From contig JAZBRS010000020.1 of NCBI GenBank assembly GCA_037176725.1, positions 87,614,001 through 87,678,000 of the forward strand: a stretch of 64,000 nucleotides of DNA, in the 5' to 3' direction. Under the pieces are notes generated by a model. It searched no databases. It worked only from the letters and a program-made list of their open reading frames with translations, and was not told the DNA's origin. This document shows positions 32,115 through 45,100 of the stretch, piece by piece (positions within the stretch are counted from its first letter, which is position 1; each line of letters starts with the position of its first letter). The position numbers and the translations under genes were made by a program. This DNA is from Posidonia oceanica (taxonomy: Eukaryota > Streptophyta > Magnoliopsida > Alismatales > Posidoniaceae).

Positions 32115-33273
32115 TCAAGCCCCGACAAGGGAACTCACTCACTGATCTTTGTTGCAAACAAAACAAACAGGTGTTAGAACTTGAAGGAAAAAAGCAAATG
32201 TTTAGTTGGTGGTATGAATGCAATCATGCAGATGGTATGCTATCTAGCATGCTCTCTCTCACCAATCTAGTGTGTCCTAGTAAGTTGTCTACTTCGGACT
32301 CACAAGTGTGCAGGTCACCGACTCAGTTAGAAAATAAGGCTCCCGTCTAGACCCTGGCCTAGAGCTCAGGTACAACGAGTGGTGCAGTAGTGGCCTTGAC
32401 CCTGCCTAAGCATAGGCTGTACCCGCTAGCAACACCGACACGACCCCTGACAAGGGGGGACAGACCGATCGACTCGCTCTGTGCCAAAGCAGCTGAACAA
32501 GAGACCGGGACCGTCCTTCTCAAACTAATAGGTAGACTCAGGGATGAGAAGATGCATGTCCTATATGATGCTTCATGCAAAATGATTAAAGTTTTTTAAT
32601 CTTGTGTGTTTTATTAACCTAGGGGGTGGAGGTGTGTTGAGGTCTCTAGTAGATCCTAGATTTGACTTTTACTTGCTGTTTTTATTTGCCAAGGGAAGGG
32701 GAGCAACCAGTCTCTAGTTGTTCTTAATCCTAAAGCGAAAGGGGAAGAAAACACCCAATCATGGCAAGCAATCAACACACATCACAGCAAAAGGCATGGG
32801 CATGATATGTGCAAGTGTATATGGACATGATAGTGGAAAGAAACACTTAGCAAGTCGAAAGGCATAGTATGCAGGGCATGTGCGTGTGCAGTGGCATAGT
32901 AAGAGTGTAAAACAAGGCAATTACCACTCAAAAGGCATGTATAGGTGCCAAACAAGTATTTAGACTTGCATTACGTGAGAAAGAAAAGCAATGACAAGCT
33001 AGCAGGTAAATAAGTAAAGACAGGTAAGTAATAGAGCATGCAAAGGTAAAGTAGGTAATAAAGCATGTAAACAGGCAAGGCAAGCAAAAACAAAGCAAGC
33101 AGAAAGCCAGGGAGGAGAGCCAGGGTCTGAATCCTTAGCAAAGTTGCCATTGTGCGGCTTGCGGGGAATCAAGATAGGCGAGCAAGCAAATAGGCAAGGC
33201 AAAGGCACAAGGCAAGCAAAGAATGCAAAACCCAAGCGGCGTGGAAACCAAAAACGAAAGTCGGAGTCTAGTT
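32115..33273 (-). other. Element B leader (5' untranslated region)
   Basis: About 1.16 kb between PBS and gag with no conserved ORF. The part 32280-32600 is collinear with the leader of E (39620-39866 joined to 62189-62300), including AGAAGATGCATG and GACGGGAGCC, which helped place the D insertion. Confidence 0.8.
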
Positions 33274-33291
33274 TCCCTAGCGGAGTCGCCA
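33274..33291 (-). promoter_or_regulatory. Primer-binding site of element B (tRNA-Arg)
   Basis: On the - strand TGGCGACTCCGCTAGGGA, one base after the LTR end. It is complementary to the 3' end of a plant tRNA-Arg, the usual primer of Ogre-like elements. Confidence 0.85.
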
Positions 33292-33889
33292 CTATAGCGA
33301 TCCCCCGTAGGTAGTTTTCACGATCGTCACCGATCGGGAAGACCATGTTCACTATTAGCAGGTGATTCGAGGAGGAAACTCGACTCAAAACACCAAAAAC
33401 AGAGGCAAAAAGCCAAAGGGAAGAAGAAAAAGACAAAAGAGAGTCGCCACCATGTCTATTAAGTCGGGAGACAAGGAAAACCGAGGAAATGCATGAAAGA
33501 CATGCAAAACCACACAAGAAGATGCAATTCAATGCAAATGCTATGCAAAGAGGATATCTCGTGCCAAGGACGAGGCCAAAAGGGTCATTACGGGCCAGAG
33601 AAAGGGTAAGGACTCCTGTTACGCACGGGGAAGGTGTTAGGCACCCCCGACACGCCTGAGAAGCGGTCTTTCTAGGCTTACGCTCGCTTTTGAGGGGAAA
33701 TGCATGCTTTGAATGCCTAAATGCCATGAATGCCTAATTAGATGCTCAAATGTGTGCTCTAAGTGTTGGAATGCATGCAAGGAATTAAACGTGCTATCTA
33801 AGTGCTCAGTAGCGCTGTCTGTGTTCTGAACCAGGCGAACCCTTGTTTGTGAGAACTCTAGGTAGTAAGCATCACTGCCTTAATGCAAA

Positions 33890-34245
33890 TGCAAGCAATT
33901 AAAACAAAATGCCGGTAAAACCACACAATGCAGGGGTGCGACAAGCAAAGGGGAAAGCAAATCTGGGCAGAAAACAAGCGATGCAAACGTAAAAGCAAAA
34001 CATTGGAAAAGCCATGCAATGCAAGGGTATGACAAGCAAAGGGGGAAGCAAATTTGGGCGAAAAACAGGCGATGCAAACATGAAAACAAAACATCGGAAA
34101 AGCCACACAATGCAGGGGTAAGACAAGCAAAGGGGAAAGCAAATCCGGGCGGAAAACAAGCGATGCAAACGTAAAAACAAAACATCGGAAAAAGCCACAC
34201 AATGCAGGGTATGACAAGCAAAGGGGAAGATTAGACGACATGATG
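33890..34245 (-). repeat. 91-base tandem repeats in the B 5' LTR
   Basis: Counterpart of 11290-11645 with the same number of units and shared spacing, so the array existed before B inserted. Confidence 0.8.
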
Positions 34246-37200
34246 GGCGTCAACCGGGCAGTTAGGGCTGCCAGCCCGGATGCAAAGGAGAGATAAGCGA
34301 TGTGAGTGTAAGAACAAACACCGGAAGAGCCACACAATGCAGGTGTGAAGACCTACAAAGGGGAAAGGAAGCAAGTGGAGGGATCACCACTATTCTGTGA
34401 CTGTTTCCCACTAAACCGTCCCACGATGTGTCTCGCACGCTACCCAAAGCTCGTTGTGCAATTGGATCGCGGAAAAGGGGGAAGAAGGCCGCGATCAATA
34501 GTGATTTCGAGGGAAAACTGAACTCAAAAACACTAAGAAGATGCGAAAAGAGGAAGCAGAGTAGATAGGCAAGAGGAGAAGCTCTATTCTACATGCACGG
34601 AAAACGAGACGCGAAAACAATGCATGCAAATGCAACAAATGATATGCAGTGATTCAAAAGGACTTACCTTGGAGATCTAAGGCCTGATCTGAGATGATCT
34701 TGGTCAGTAGGGAAGTCCGCTCTGCCAGGATGATCCGGGTAGTTTGGTTGCGAAGATTCGACGGTCCAATCGGAAGATATCCAGGCTTCAAGGTAGAAGG
34801 CCTAAGGGCCAAGGAAGAGAAGGGATCTAAGTGCATAAAGGTCCTAGGGGCGTGCAGAACAGGTCCTCCCAAATACATGGGAGCTAGGGGTGCTCAAAAG
34901 TGTCCTAAGATACTAGGTGCAATGATGTATAGGTGCAATGCATGTAAAAGTGCAAAGAAAAGGACCTATGTGCAAATAGGAAAAGTGCAGGGGCTTATGT
35001 GCAAAACAACCCTAAATGTGTGCAAAGGAGTGCAAATGTATGCAAGAATGCTAATGCTGGGGTGCATGGGCTAAATGCAATGTTAATTGGGATGAATGTG
35101 TGCAAAAATGCAAGAAAAGGACCTACATGCAATTTTTAGAAAACTTATGGGCTAAGATGTAAAAAACCAGCAAACAGGCACAAATCCCAAAAAGAAAACC
35201 TACAGCGGACCCTCATGCAACTTTGGAAAAGTTTGGACAGAAGAAACAAAGCCAAGAAGCATTAAAAAACCACAAAAGGTCGTCCCAGGGAACCATGTGC
35301 AATTTCCAAGAAAAATAGGACTACATGGCAAATTCAGAAAGAAAACAGGCATGCACAGCCACAGCAGTGTTCAAAAGCTGGGTGCAACCTAAACAGGGTC
35401 TAGGTTTGAAAGCAAAGCCAGGGGATAATTACATGGAAGCAAAACAACATTGGAAGGACTTATATGCAATCTTTTGAAAAAGATAAGGGCCTATCTGCAA
35501 ACAAAACAGAAACTTAGGGGGGCACTTTGAAGCTTAGAAGGACCTGAAAGCAAAAAATAAAAACCTCTGGACTAAATAGAAAGTCCAAGAAAAACCCAAA
35601 ACATGCTACAGTTCATGTACAAAGGACCCAAATGCCAATAAAATAAAAATCAGGACTAAAATGCAAGTCCAAAAGAAATCAAAACCTCTTGTAAAACAAG
35701 AAGGAGGACCAATCTGCAACTATGAGAAACCATTGGGCTGAAATGCAAAGCCAGGAAAACCACACAGACACAGCAATTCAAGAAGGAGGGACCTCTATGC
35801 AATAAAAATAAAACAAGGGGCTTTTCTACAAAAAGAAAGCATATACATTCCACAGCACAGAGGGACCCAAGTGTAAATAAAGAAAACTCAGGGGCTTTAG
35901 AGAAAAATATGCAAAGCACAGTGAGCCACAAGAGGATCAAAATGCAAATAAAGTAAATATCTTGGTTTTTCAGCAATTTTATAAGATAAGAAAAAGGAAA
36001 ATGGATGAAAGATGCATGCTGCGTGGACCTAGATGCAATAATCTAAAACTAAGGTAGTTTCATGCAATGCAGTATGATAAGAAAAAGAAAATTAAATGAA
36101 GATGAACTGTGGTGGATCTAAATGCAAAAATGAGTAAATGCAAGGGTTTGGATGCAAAAGGCTAGAAAACTACAGCACACAGAGGGACTAGAAAGCTAAT
36201 AAACAAAATAGGAGCACTTTTTATTAATGTTGTATGCAGTTAACTTAGAGATTAAATGAAACATTAATTGAAATAGGACTAAATTGCAGATATAATGAAC
36301 GCAAGGGCTAAGCTGCAAAAAGACCAAACAAACACATGGTATTTAACATAACAGAGGACCTATGTGCAAGAAATTAAAAGATCAGGGGGCATACAGTAAT
36401 ATTGACATGGTTTGAGAACTGAAATAAATAAGCAAACTATATACAAGCACAGTAAAGTAAATAAATGAAGGACTGGCATGTAAATATAAGAAACTAATGT
36501 ATTTAACTGCAATGTAAATAAAACGAAAGAAAATAAAAACGACGCTACAGTAACATGCATGCAGATGCGGCGGAGCTCTACGCGATCCGGCGACGCTGCC
36601 GGAGAAGACGAGAAATCCGGCGACTTCAGGAGAGAAGCACAGGTAATAGAAAGCTAAGGCAAAGGGCTCGGAAGCAAGAGGGGGTTCAGGCGAACCCCCC
36701 GAGAAAGGAGTCTACCTATGGTGCTGTCTGGAGCGAGCTGACGAGGTGAGGATGATCGGAGCTCTAAGACAGAAACAGAAGGAGCTGCTGGAGCGGCCGC
36801 GGAGCTTGGCGATGGGTCCGACGTGCTCGTGGGATCATTGCGGGGCTTCCTGGATGGAGAGGGAACGGCTACGCTGCGCCGGGCCTGGAGGAGGTCTCAG
36901 CACTGGAACAAGTGGGTGCCGAGGGTCGTCTGGGTGCTCTGGAGCTCTGGAAGCAGTCGGGAGGCTTGGGTTTGATCGAGGGGACTCACAGGAGGCTCTC
37001 GGTGCTCTCAGAATTGGTTGTGATGGTCTGCAATGGTGGGAATTCTTCTGGTTTTGTTTGGGTGCTTTTGGGTAAAAAGTGGATGTCAGGAGGCACAGGG
37101 CTCGCGCTGACAATTGGGGGCTATTGGGCGTGAGAAGGGGAGTGGCTTGAGGTCTGGAGAGGTGGCAGAGGCTTGAGCAACGAAGTCGTTGCTCAAACCG

Positions 37201-38479
37201 AAGATTCTGGCTTGCTCTGGGCTGTGGTAGTCTCAACGGGTGAGGGGCGAGGCCAGACGGTGGTGACGCGAGCTGGGGTGATGGCCGTGACCGTTGGGAG
37301 GGTGGCTAGGATCGAGGCTGGCCACATGAGTCGCAAGGGCATCAGGAGGCAGTTAATGGTGTTGGACTGAAATGAGCTAGAAGAGGTCTATGCTGAGCTG
37401 TGGGTTTGCTAGGGGCTTGGGTTCGGTTTGGGGGGAAGCTTGGGTTCGAGAGGGTGGTCTGGGTTCGGTCTGAGGGAGAGGAGAGGTGTTGGTTTGCTGG
37501 GATTCTGGTTTGGGAGAGAATTGGGTTCTGTTGGGTGAGCTTGGTTCTGTAGGTGTTGGGGGCTGGTTCTGGGGAGGTTTAGGTGCTGGTGAGATTGGTT
37601 TTGTTTTGGGGAAGAGGTGATGTTGGTCTGGGTCTGTGGGGTAGGGGTTTCGATGCTGGTTTTGCTTGGTATTTGGGTGAGCTTGGGATGTTGGTTTTGC
37701 AGAGGGTTTAAGTGTTTGAGGAGGGCTTGGTTTTGCTGGTGAGGAGTGGATTTTGGTGAGCTGGGTTGGGTTTGATTTTTGGGTGAGCTTGGGTTCAGTT
37801 TTTGGGTGAGAATGGGTGGATGCAGAGGAGGTGAAAGCTGGTTTTTGGAGGAGATTGAGCGGGAGAGGGAAGGAGTGAAAAAAGAAGAAAAAGGAGGAGA
37901 TGCTGTGGGCTTGGGCTAGCTTGAAAAAGTTGGAGGAAAAGAGGAAAAAAAAAGAAAGGAAAAAAGAAGAAGAAGAAGAAGAAGAAGAAATAAGGAGAAG
38001 AAGAAGAGAAGAAAAAGGAAAAAAGAAAAAAAGAAAAAGGACTTAGTGGGCCTTGGGCTTGATTAGGATTTTTGCTTTGTTTTTTAATTGGATTAGGTTT
38101 GATTTAATTTAAATGGATTTGGTTGTTGATTGTTTAAATTGATTAAATTCAAGTTGAATTTGATTTTGTGCTTTAAATGGGTTTTAGGATTTCTTAAAAT
38201 GGGGTTTAGGGGTTTAGTTTGTTTTTTAATGAGTTTGGATGTGTGACTTTGGTTAGTTTTAAATTTAAATGAGTTTTGATTTGTTTAAGTGGGTTTTGCC
38301 TTTAATTGTTAACTTCAAATTGGTTTTAGTTCTTAATTGGGTTTGAAGATGGGCTTTGCATTTTAAGTGGGCTTGAGGCCTTGATTAGATTTAATTAGGT
38401 TGTAGTTGTGATTTGGATTTGCATGGATTAGTTTTAGGTTTTAGAGTTTTAAGTTTTTTTAGGGTCTTGATTAGGATTT

Positions 38480-38770
38480 TATTAAAGTCTTGATTAGGGT
38501 TTAAGCTTTTAGGGTTTTGGAGTTTTCAGTGGATTAGGTTTTAAGTGTTGTAGGGTCTAGGAGTTTTGAGTGGATTAGGTTGTGTTGTAGGGTTTAGGGT
38601 TTAGGGTTTAGTATGGTTGTAGGGTTTAGGGTTTAAGGAGGGTTTAGGGTTTAGGAATGTTTTAGGGTTTAATGTTTAGAGTTGTAGGGTTTAATGTTTA
38701 GAGTTGTAGGGGTTTAAGATGGTTTTAGGGTTTAGATGTTGTAGGGTTTAGGGTTTAGTGTTTAATATGG
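38480..38770 (+). repeat. Telomere-like TTTAGGG repeats in the B 5' LTR
   Basis: Counterpart of 15880-16200. Runs such as GGGTTTAGGGTTTAGGG near 38590 and 38630. Slightly shorter than the other copy because of small deletions. Confidence 0.8.
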
Positions 38771-39357
38771 TTTAGTGTGGTTGTGGAAAAGAGAGAAAGA
38801 AAGGAAGGAGGAAATAAAGAAAGAGAAGAAGGGAGGAAAAGAGATTAAAGATTGAATAAGCATGGGATAAGATAAAAATAAAATAAAATAAGGATAAAAT
38901 AGAAAGAAGAGAGGCGAATAAGGTGGGCCCATTGGAGAGCAAGAAAAAAGGAAAAAAGAAGAGGAAAAGAAGGAGGATAAGGAGGAGAGAGAAAAGAATA
39001 ATCAGGAGAGAGAAAAAGGATAATCAGGAGAGAGAAAAGGATAATCATAAGAGAAAGAAGGTGAAAGGCTTGGGTTTGGAGGTGGGTTTTGCATGTGTGT
39101 GACCTAGGACTTCTAGGGTTTAACCTAGGGTTTTAAAAGAGATTTTTGGAAGGTTCAGGGTTTGAGGTTTGAGGAGGGTTTGGGTTTGGTTTGAAGGTTT
39201 GGTTTTGGGGAATGATATTGGTCTTGGAATAGGAGAAGGTTTAGGGTTGAAGGAGGGTGGGCTACCAGACCTCAGAACTAGTTCCAGAGTGCTCCCAGAG
39301 TGTTCCTAGAGTGTTCCCAACTAGCTGAGACCCCTTGGCTAAAGTGGGGTGTCTACA

Positions 39358-39362
39358 CATGG
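39358..39362 (+). repeat. Target-site duplication of element B, right copy
   Basis: CATGG, identical to 10680-10684. Confidence 0.93.
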
Positions 39363-39866
39363 ACATGCCTTTTGCCTTGGTATATGATTGCTTGCATGCC
39401 ATGATTCCAAGTTTCTTTCCTCTTTTGCATATGCTATAACTAGGATATTAGAGACATGCTTGCTTCCCTTTTGGCTTAATTGAAAAGCCATAATAAAGCC
39501 AAACAATAAAACTTAAGCAAGACTAGAGCCAAAATCTACAATTCTCCCCTTTTAGCCAAATAAAACGCAATTAAAATACATCAAAGCATATTTGCATGAT
39601 TGAGCGTTTTTAGAAAGCATGCATCTTCTCCTCTTAGAGTCCACCCACTTAGTCTGAGAAGGGCAGTCCCGATCTTGTGTTCCATTACTTTGGCGTGGGC
39701 CGATCTTGTGTTCCATTGCTTTTGCGTGAGCCAAGCAGGTTGGTCTATCCTCCCTTGTTTGGGGTCGCGTTGGTGTTAGTAGAGGGTACAACCCATGCTT
39801 TGGCAAGGTCGAGACTCCTGACGCACCACCCATTACTGCCTGAGCTTTGGCCAGGATTTAGATGGG
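39363..39866 (+). other. Element E leader, second segment
   Basis: Continues the E leader after element B. 39620-39866 is similar to the reverse complement of B's leader at 32350-32560. It ends at the left edge of element D with ATGGG. The 93-codon ORF on the - strand is not conserved in coding sense. Confidence 0.75.
39862..39866 (+). repeat. Target-site duplication of element D, left copy
   Basis: ATGGG, against ACGGG at 62184-62188. B's leader reads GACGGG at the same place, so the left copy has a C-to-T change. Confidence 0.75.
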
Positions 39867-41599
39867 TGTGGATTTGGGGGTGTAAATGAAGATGACAGCG
39901 CTTCGATGACGTTGTCAAGTTGTTGTAATCGCCACTCGTCGATTCGCTTGATGCTAGCTGACAAGACGCCTGGGGAGGTGTGGATGATGTGGGTTGTCCG
40001 CTCACTGGATCAACGGTAAGATGTCGTCCAGGGGCGTCCTCATGCTGCATGAGATATTCCTTTCCTTGAAAACAAGTAAATAGATCTAGATAAGTCTAGG
40101 TGTAGTAAACAGTTCAGGAAAATAAGAAATAAAATAAACAAACGAATATAATACTAACTAGGGGTGGTTCCCCACATGCATATGCTATGGGTCCTAATTA
40201 AGGAAAGCAAATGAAATAAAATAGATTGGAAGAAGATACTCCCTTCACCCTCGTACTCTATGGTGTGGAGTGAGGAAGTAGAGGCACAGTCGGAGCTCCG
40301 GCTAAGCTCAGGATCTCTAGGATCTAGGCTTGATAATGATCTCTGGGATCTAATATTTCTCAATGGATTTTGGATAGAATAAGGACTAGGGATCTCTCAG
40401 AATCTCTCTTAAATCTTAATCTTGAACTCTTTCTCTAGCTCTCATTTGTGGCTCTTCACTCTAGAAAATGCCTCCCCTTGAGCACTGGCTCTTGGGGCTT
40501 ATTTAGATGTGTGGGGGCATGAGTGGATTAGATCTAGGATGTTTCTACAAAAATTAGATATTTATAGCAAGTCGCCTATATGAGCGGTGACAAGCACAAA
40601 TATCTTAGATTAATGACGTGGAAATCATGTTGAGGCACGCTGACCGAGTCAAAGAAGGGTCCACGTCAGCAAGTCGCCGCTGGCACAAGCACCTAGCTGG
40701 TGTGCAGACAAGATGAAAGATCAAATTTAATTGGACCAAATGAGTCCACGTCATCAAGTCGCCGCTACATGTGGTTCTTAGACACAAAGATCTTTATTTT
40801 TCAAAAATAAAATCCTAACTGATTAGTTACAAGTCTAGGGGTCTTATCCTTTGACCAGGTCTAAGCTCGTAACTGCTGTAACAACTTGGATTTATATCTT
40901 AATTTTGAATTCAGTTTTTGAATTAAAGATATATATAATATATATATTAAAACGAGATAATTAATTCAAAGATATTATTAAGCCAAATAAAGATCATCAT
41001 CCTTTTTTCTAGGACTTTTCCTAATTAGTTGACATGATATGATATATCATATATCATATATCTATGTGCGTAGAAAAATCGTAGAAATATAAATAATTAC
41101 AGGATAAATGTTATGATAGTTTATAATAATCCCATATATCATATTAATGCTTAGGATGACAAAATATGATGAGAGAGAGTGGCAGAATGCTCATCGCCTA
41201 TTGAGGTGGCGACTATCTATGTCGCCCCTCAAAGAGGCAACGAGCCGGTCTTTTTGCATTTTTAACCCTATCTTTTATATTAATCCAGAGAAACATGTTA
41301 AAAGTTCGAAAAAACTTTAGAAATTCCACGAAATCATAAAAACATATATTTTAACTCAAATCTACCACTAATTTGAGTAAAAATATAGGGTGTTCAAGGT
41401 ACTCAAACTTGCCACTAGTTTGAGTGTATCAGCTTTAGCACAGCTAACGACCTTGAACTAAGTAAGATTAAACATTGTTTTTAAGCAAATCATGAAAATC
41501 TGGAAAATGTGTTATTATACCTTAGTTATGTGAGTTGAGGCGCCTTAGAGGTTCTTATCCTTAAAGAACTCTAGGAAATGTGAAAATGGGATATCTACA
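39867..41599 (-). mobile_element. 3' LTR of element D
   Basis: - strand from TGTAGATATCCC (41599) to AAATCCACA (39867), about 1.73 kb. Collinear with 54675-55192 plus 60982-62183, and with the A LTR. The TATA box has one base changed (near 40500). An AT-rich zone with ATATCATATATC palindromes lies at 40925-41080. Confidence 0.9.
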
Positions 41600-41612
41600 G
41601 ATGCCCCTCCTT
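41600..41612 (-). promoter_or_regulatory. Polypurine tract of element D
   Basis: - strand AAGGAGGGG then CATC, directly before the 3' LTR; identical to that of A. Confidence 0.85.
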
Positions 41613-42159
41613 GGTGTTGATCTTGGCACAAGATCTGCTCCAAGGTAAGAGCAATGTCCTATTAAGCATTTCCTAAAGGGGGGAGCTCTGTCTCGAACAA
41701 TCCGCCACTAGGATAACTAAAAGAAAGATAAAAAGATGGGGTGAACCGATTCGATTTTGGGAGATTGTCACACAACTGAATGGTTCGATTAAAATGCCGT
41801 CATATTGAAGACTCAGGCATGGAGGGGTCATGTTGGTTTCAGAGCTATGCCACAGCCGATGTCAAGACCAGGTCAACCATGTAGAGATATACTTCAACGA
41901 GGCAGAAACTAGGGAGGAGATCGTAGGGATTTTACCCTGTCATGATCGAAAAGAAGTGCTCTTGTGGCATCATGTTTGAGAATTTACTTAGATTGGAATT
42001 GATAAAAAGATAAGTAGGAATGATTGACTCTGGGAGGATCACATATTCTAAGGGTTTCTAACACTCTTGAAGAACAATGCGCCGTTCGTGCTCCACTTCC
42101 AATGATATGAGAAATAATGCATGGATGCATGATTCAAGCAAACAAATGCTAATGCAAGG
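41613..42159 (-). other. Element D 3' region, part adjoining the PPT
   Basis: Reverse complement is similar to 4335-4795 of A. No ORF. The last five bases (42155-42159, CAAGG) are the left target duplication of S1. Confidence 0.75.
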
Positions 42160-45100
42160 TGTTGACACCCCATTTTGACAGGCTGGATCGTTTGGAACCT
42201 TCCGGTGGCTGCTGGACCCAGATCTAGACCCAAATCCGCACCTTCCTCTCCTTCTTTCCCCCCAAAGCAAGCCCAAACTCAACCTAGGATTACCCCCCTT
42301 TTCCGAACCTGAAAATCAACCAAAATCCATAGGAAAACTCACCCTTGATGACTTAGCAAACCCACCAAAAAGCCTGCAAAATCTCAAACCAGACCCCTCC
42401 CAAAAACCCTAGGAAACTTAGGCAAAAATACCCTTTTTCTACACCTCAAAACCCCTCCAAAACTTCCTCAAAACCAAACCAAAACTCTGGGAGCAGAACT
42501 AGAAACCCTAGACTCCACACCCGCCAAGTTTCACCCCTTTCCGAGACTCCTAAGACCCCCTTTTGCTTGGATTATCGTTTTCTCTCTCCGGGATTATCGT
42601 TTTCTCTCTCCTCTCTCTCTCTCCTGATTATCGTCTCTCTTTTCATTCCCTTCTTGCCCTTTCTCTGGCTTGGCTGTGGGCCCTCTTTGTACTCCTATCC
42701 CTTCTCTATCTTTTTCCTATTTTTATTTTATTTTTAGCATTTTCCCTGAATTTTAAAAATCTTTTCCCTCAAACCTATCTCTTTCCTCTTTTATTCTCCT
42801 TTTTCCCCTTTTCTTCTCTTTTTCCTTTTCCTTCTTCTCTCTTTTGCAAAAACCCATAAAAATCCTTAAAAATCTGTAAAACCCCAAAACATAAAAGAGT
42901 CAAATCAGAATTCCAAGAAAAGCAACTAAAAAACATTAAACAAATGATTAAAAACTCAAACTTAACTAAATCAAGCTAAAAAGAAAATCAAGCATGCAAA
43001 CTAAAAAATGCAAAACAAACTAAAAGAAAATACTGTAAAATCAAGTAAAAAACTGAAATAAAGTCAGAAGCTACCAAAAACAAAAACCCCACTAAAAGAA
43101 TTAAAAAACAAATCCTAAAGAGAAGAATTAAAAATCAAACACTAAAACAAGTAATTAAAGGAGGCAAAGACTTAACCTAATAAACATAAGGAAAAAACAA
43201 CATAAAACTTAATTAAAAAAGAAAAAGAAAATACAGTTGAAAGACCTAAGAACGCTTAATCAAACCAGAAAAATCCAACTAAAAAAACATCAAGAAGAAT
43301 TAGCAAATAAAAGATCAAGACATAACTCAAAAGACTTAAGAAAAGAAAACCTTAAAAGATTAAAACTAAAAGCCAAAACCCACTCTAATTAATATAAAAA
43401 TAAATCCTAAAAATCCTAATTAACATCCTGAAATACTTAACAAGAAAACACAATTTTAAAAGCAATTTAAAAAGATTTAACCAACACTTAATCAAGTGGA
43501 AAATGAATTAAAAACAAAATAAAACCCTAAGACCCTAATCAAGCCTAAAACACACTAATTAACCTAAAAACAGTCATTAAAAAGTCCAATTAAACACATA
43601 ACCTACAACCCAAGTCATCTAATATTTTCATTTATTTTTATCTTTTTTTTCCTATTTTATTTCCCTCCTTCTTTCCTTCTTTCTTTCTTTCTTCCTTTTT
43701 ATCTTCTCCTTTCTTCCTTACTGGGCTCACCGGCCCGTTTTCCCTTTTTTTTTCAAAACTTCAGCTCGGCCCGCAGCTACAGTGCCGTCGTCCTCCTTCC
43801 CTCTCCCGCGTGCCAGCTGCTACAGTGCCCGCTGGCCTGCAACGCTGCAGCGGTCTGCCATCTCCTGCTCGAGCCGGACGAGCACGCGCCGAACTTCGTC
43901 CGTGCTCCTGCCACCACCCCTCCTCGGCATTCAATTGCCGCAGGCCTGCAAAACCAAGAAGAGAAGTCATCAGAGTTCAAGGCAGAAAGGGGGGGAAATC
44001 AGAGCCAATTCGAGGGGGAAAGGAGAGGAGAAAACCAGAGAGAGTTGATCCCGGAAGAGGGGAGGGGCATTCCAGAGCGATTCCCAGCGAGAGAGAGCCC
44101 ATTCTTCCTTTGAAATCCACCCAGAAACACCAGACCTTCCGCTCTCCCTTCCGCAGCGAACCAGAGCCCGAAACACCCCGAGAATAGCCCAGAATTCGCC
44201 CCCCAATCTCACCCAAGCCACCTGCAGTTCCTCCCTTCCTTCCCACAGAGAAACCAACCCGCATTTCGCCGGAAACCTCCTGAAATCCAGACCGAACCCA
44301 ACTCGCATCCCTTTTGGAATTCTCCGCACCCCAGTCCACCACATCCCCTCAAACTTGGCCACCTTACTCACCAAGACACCATCTCCCTAAGCCGCCCAGC
44401 CTTCAGCCTTCTCCCCCACCACAGGCGAAACGCTCCACCACAAACACCTGCACCAGTTCCTGTCCGAAATCCGCTCCAAACCCGAACTTCCCCTCCAGTC
44501 TCTTCCCGGCCTTTCTGAACACCCAGAACCCACCACCGGACCTCCAGCTTCCTCCCGGAGGGCTCCGCTCCATCGGACGAGCAGCAGATAGAGCCCCCCA
44601 CCTCCGGCAGCAACCTGAGGACCCAAAGAAGCCGGTCCTTCACTCGAGCTACAGAACCTCCGTCCTATCGTCCAGGGAGCATCGGAGGATCACCCTGAGA
44701 AGGTTCCAGCCTCTGTGAGCGCACGACGACCACCGCTGCAACCGGACAGACGCCGCCGGCCAACTCCGATACTGTGGAGGTCGGGAGCACATTCCAGACG
44801 CGGGAGAAGGTATTTTCTCACCTCCTCAGCTCTCCCTCCTTCCTCTTCTGCTTTTCCGCCGCTCAGAAGCAAGCTTCTGGCCCTCCTGCTCCATTTTCGA
44901 CTCGCCGGTCAGACCTTCTTCTCCGGCGACGATCTCCGGTCTTCACAGCGCTCCAGCCAGCAGAACGGCTTCCCGATGATCCCCGGAGCTCCGCACGAAT
45001 GCCGGCACCAAGCTCCGCCGGTCTGCGCTTCCCCAACCTCCCCTGTCGGCGGTCACGAGCACTGCCGGCGATCTACTACAGTGCTCGTCGACTGCCGGCG

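Larger units (their letters stand above)
10685..39357 (-). mobile_element. Element B: complete 28.7 kb Tat/Ogre-like giant LTR retrotransposon
   Basis: Two collinear LTRs of 6109 and 6065 bases flank a 16.5 kb internal region, and a perfect 5-base duplication flanks the whole. Read on the - strand the order is 5' LTR, tRNA-Arg PBS, leader, gag, protease, RT, RNase H, aRNase H, integrase, DUF7745-like ORF, hairpin repeat array, PPT, 3' LTR. Size, LTR length, PBS and dual RNase H fit Ogre-like Tat elements. The LTRs differ by scattered changes, many of them transitions, so the insertion is not recent. Nothing is nested inside B. Confidence 0.95.
33293..39357 (-). mobile_element. 5' LTR of element B
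   Basis: Aligns with 10685-16793 over its full length. Starts (- strand) TGTAGACACCCC at 39357 and ends CGCTATA at 33293, where the terminal CA has become TA. Its ORFs mirror those of the other LTR and are not conserved proteins. Confidence 0.95.

Noticed and set aside
39552..39833. 93-codon ORF on the - strand in the E leader, similar to one at 32359-32580
   Set aside because: The similarity is due to DNA homology of the two leaders; the frame is disrupted by indels between copies.
40925..41080. Possible origin or matrix attachment site in the ATATCATATATC palindromes
   Set aside because: AT-rich palindromes occur in both D LTRs (also 61505-61650) and nothing else supports a separate function.
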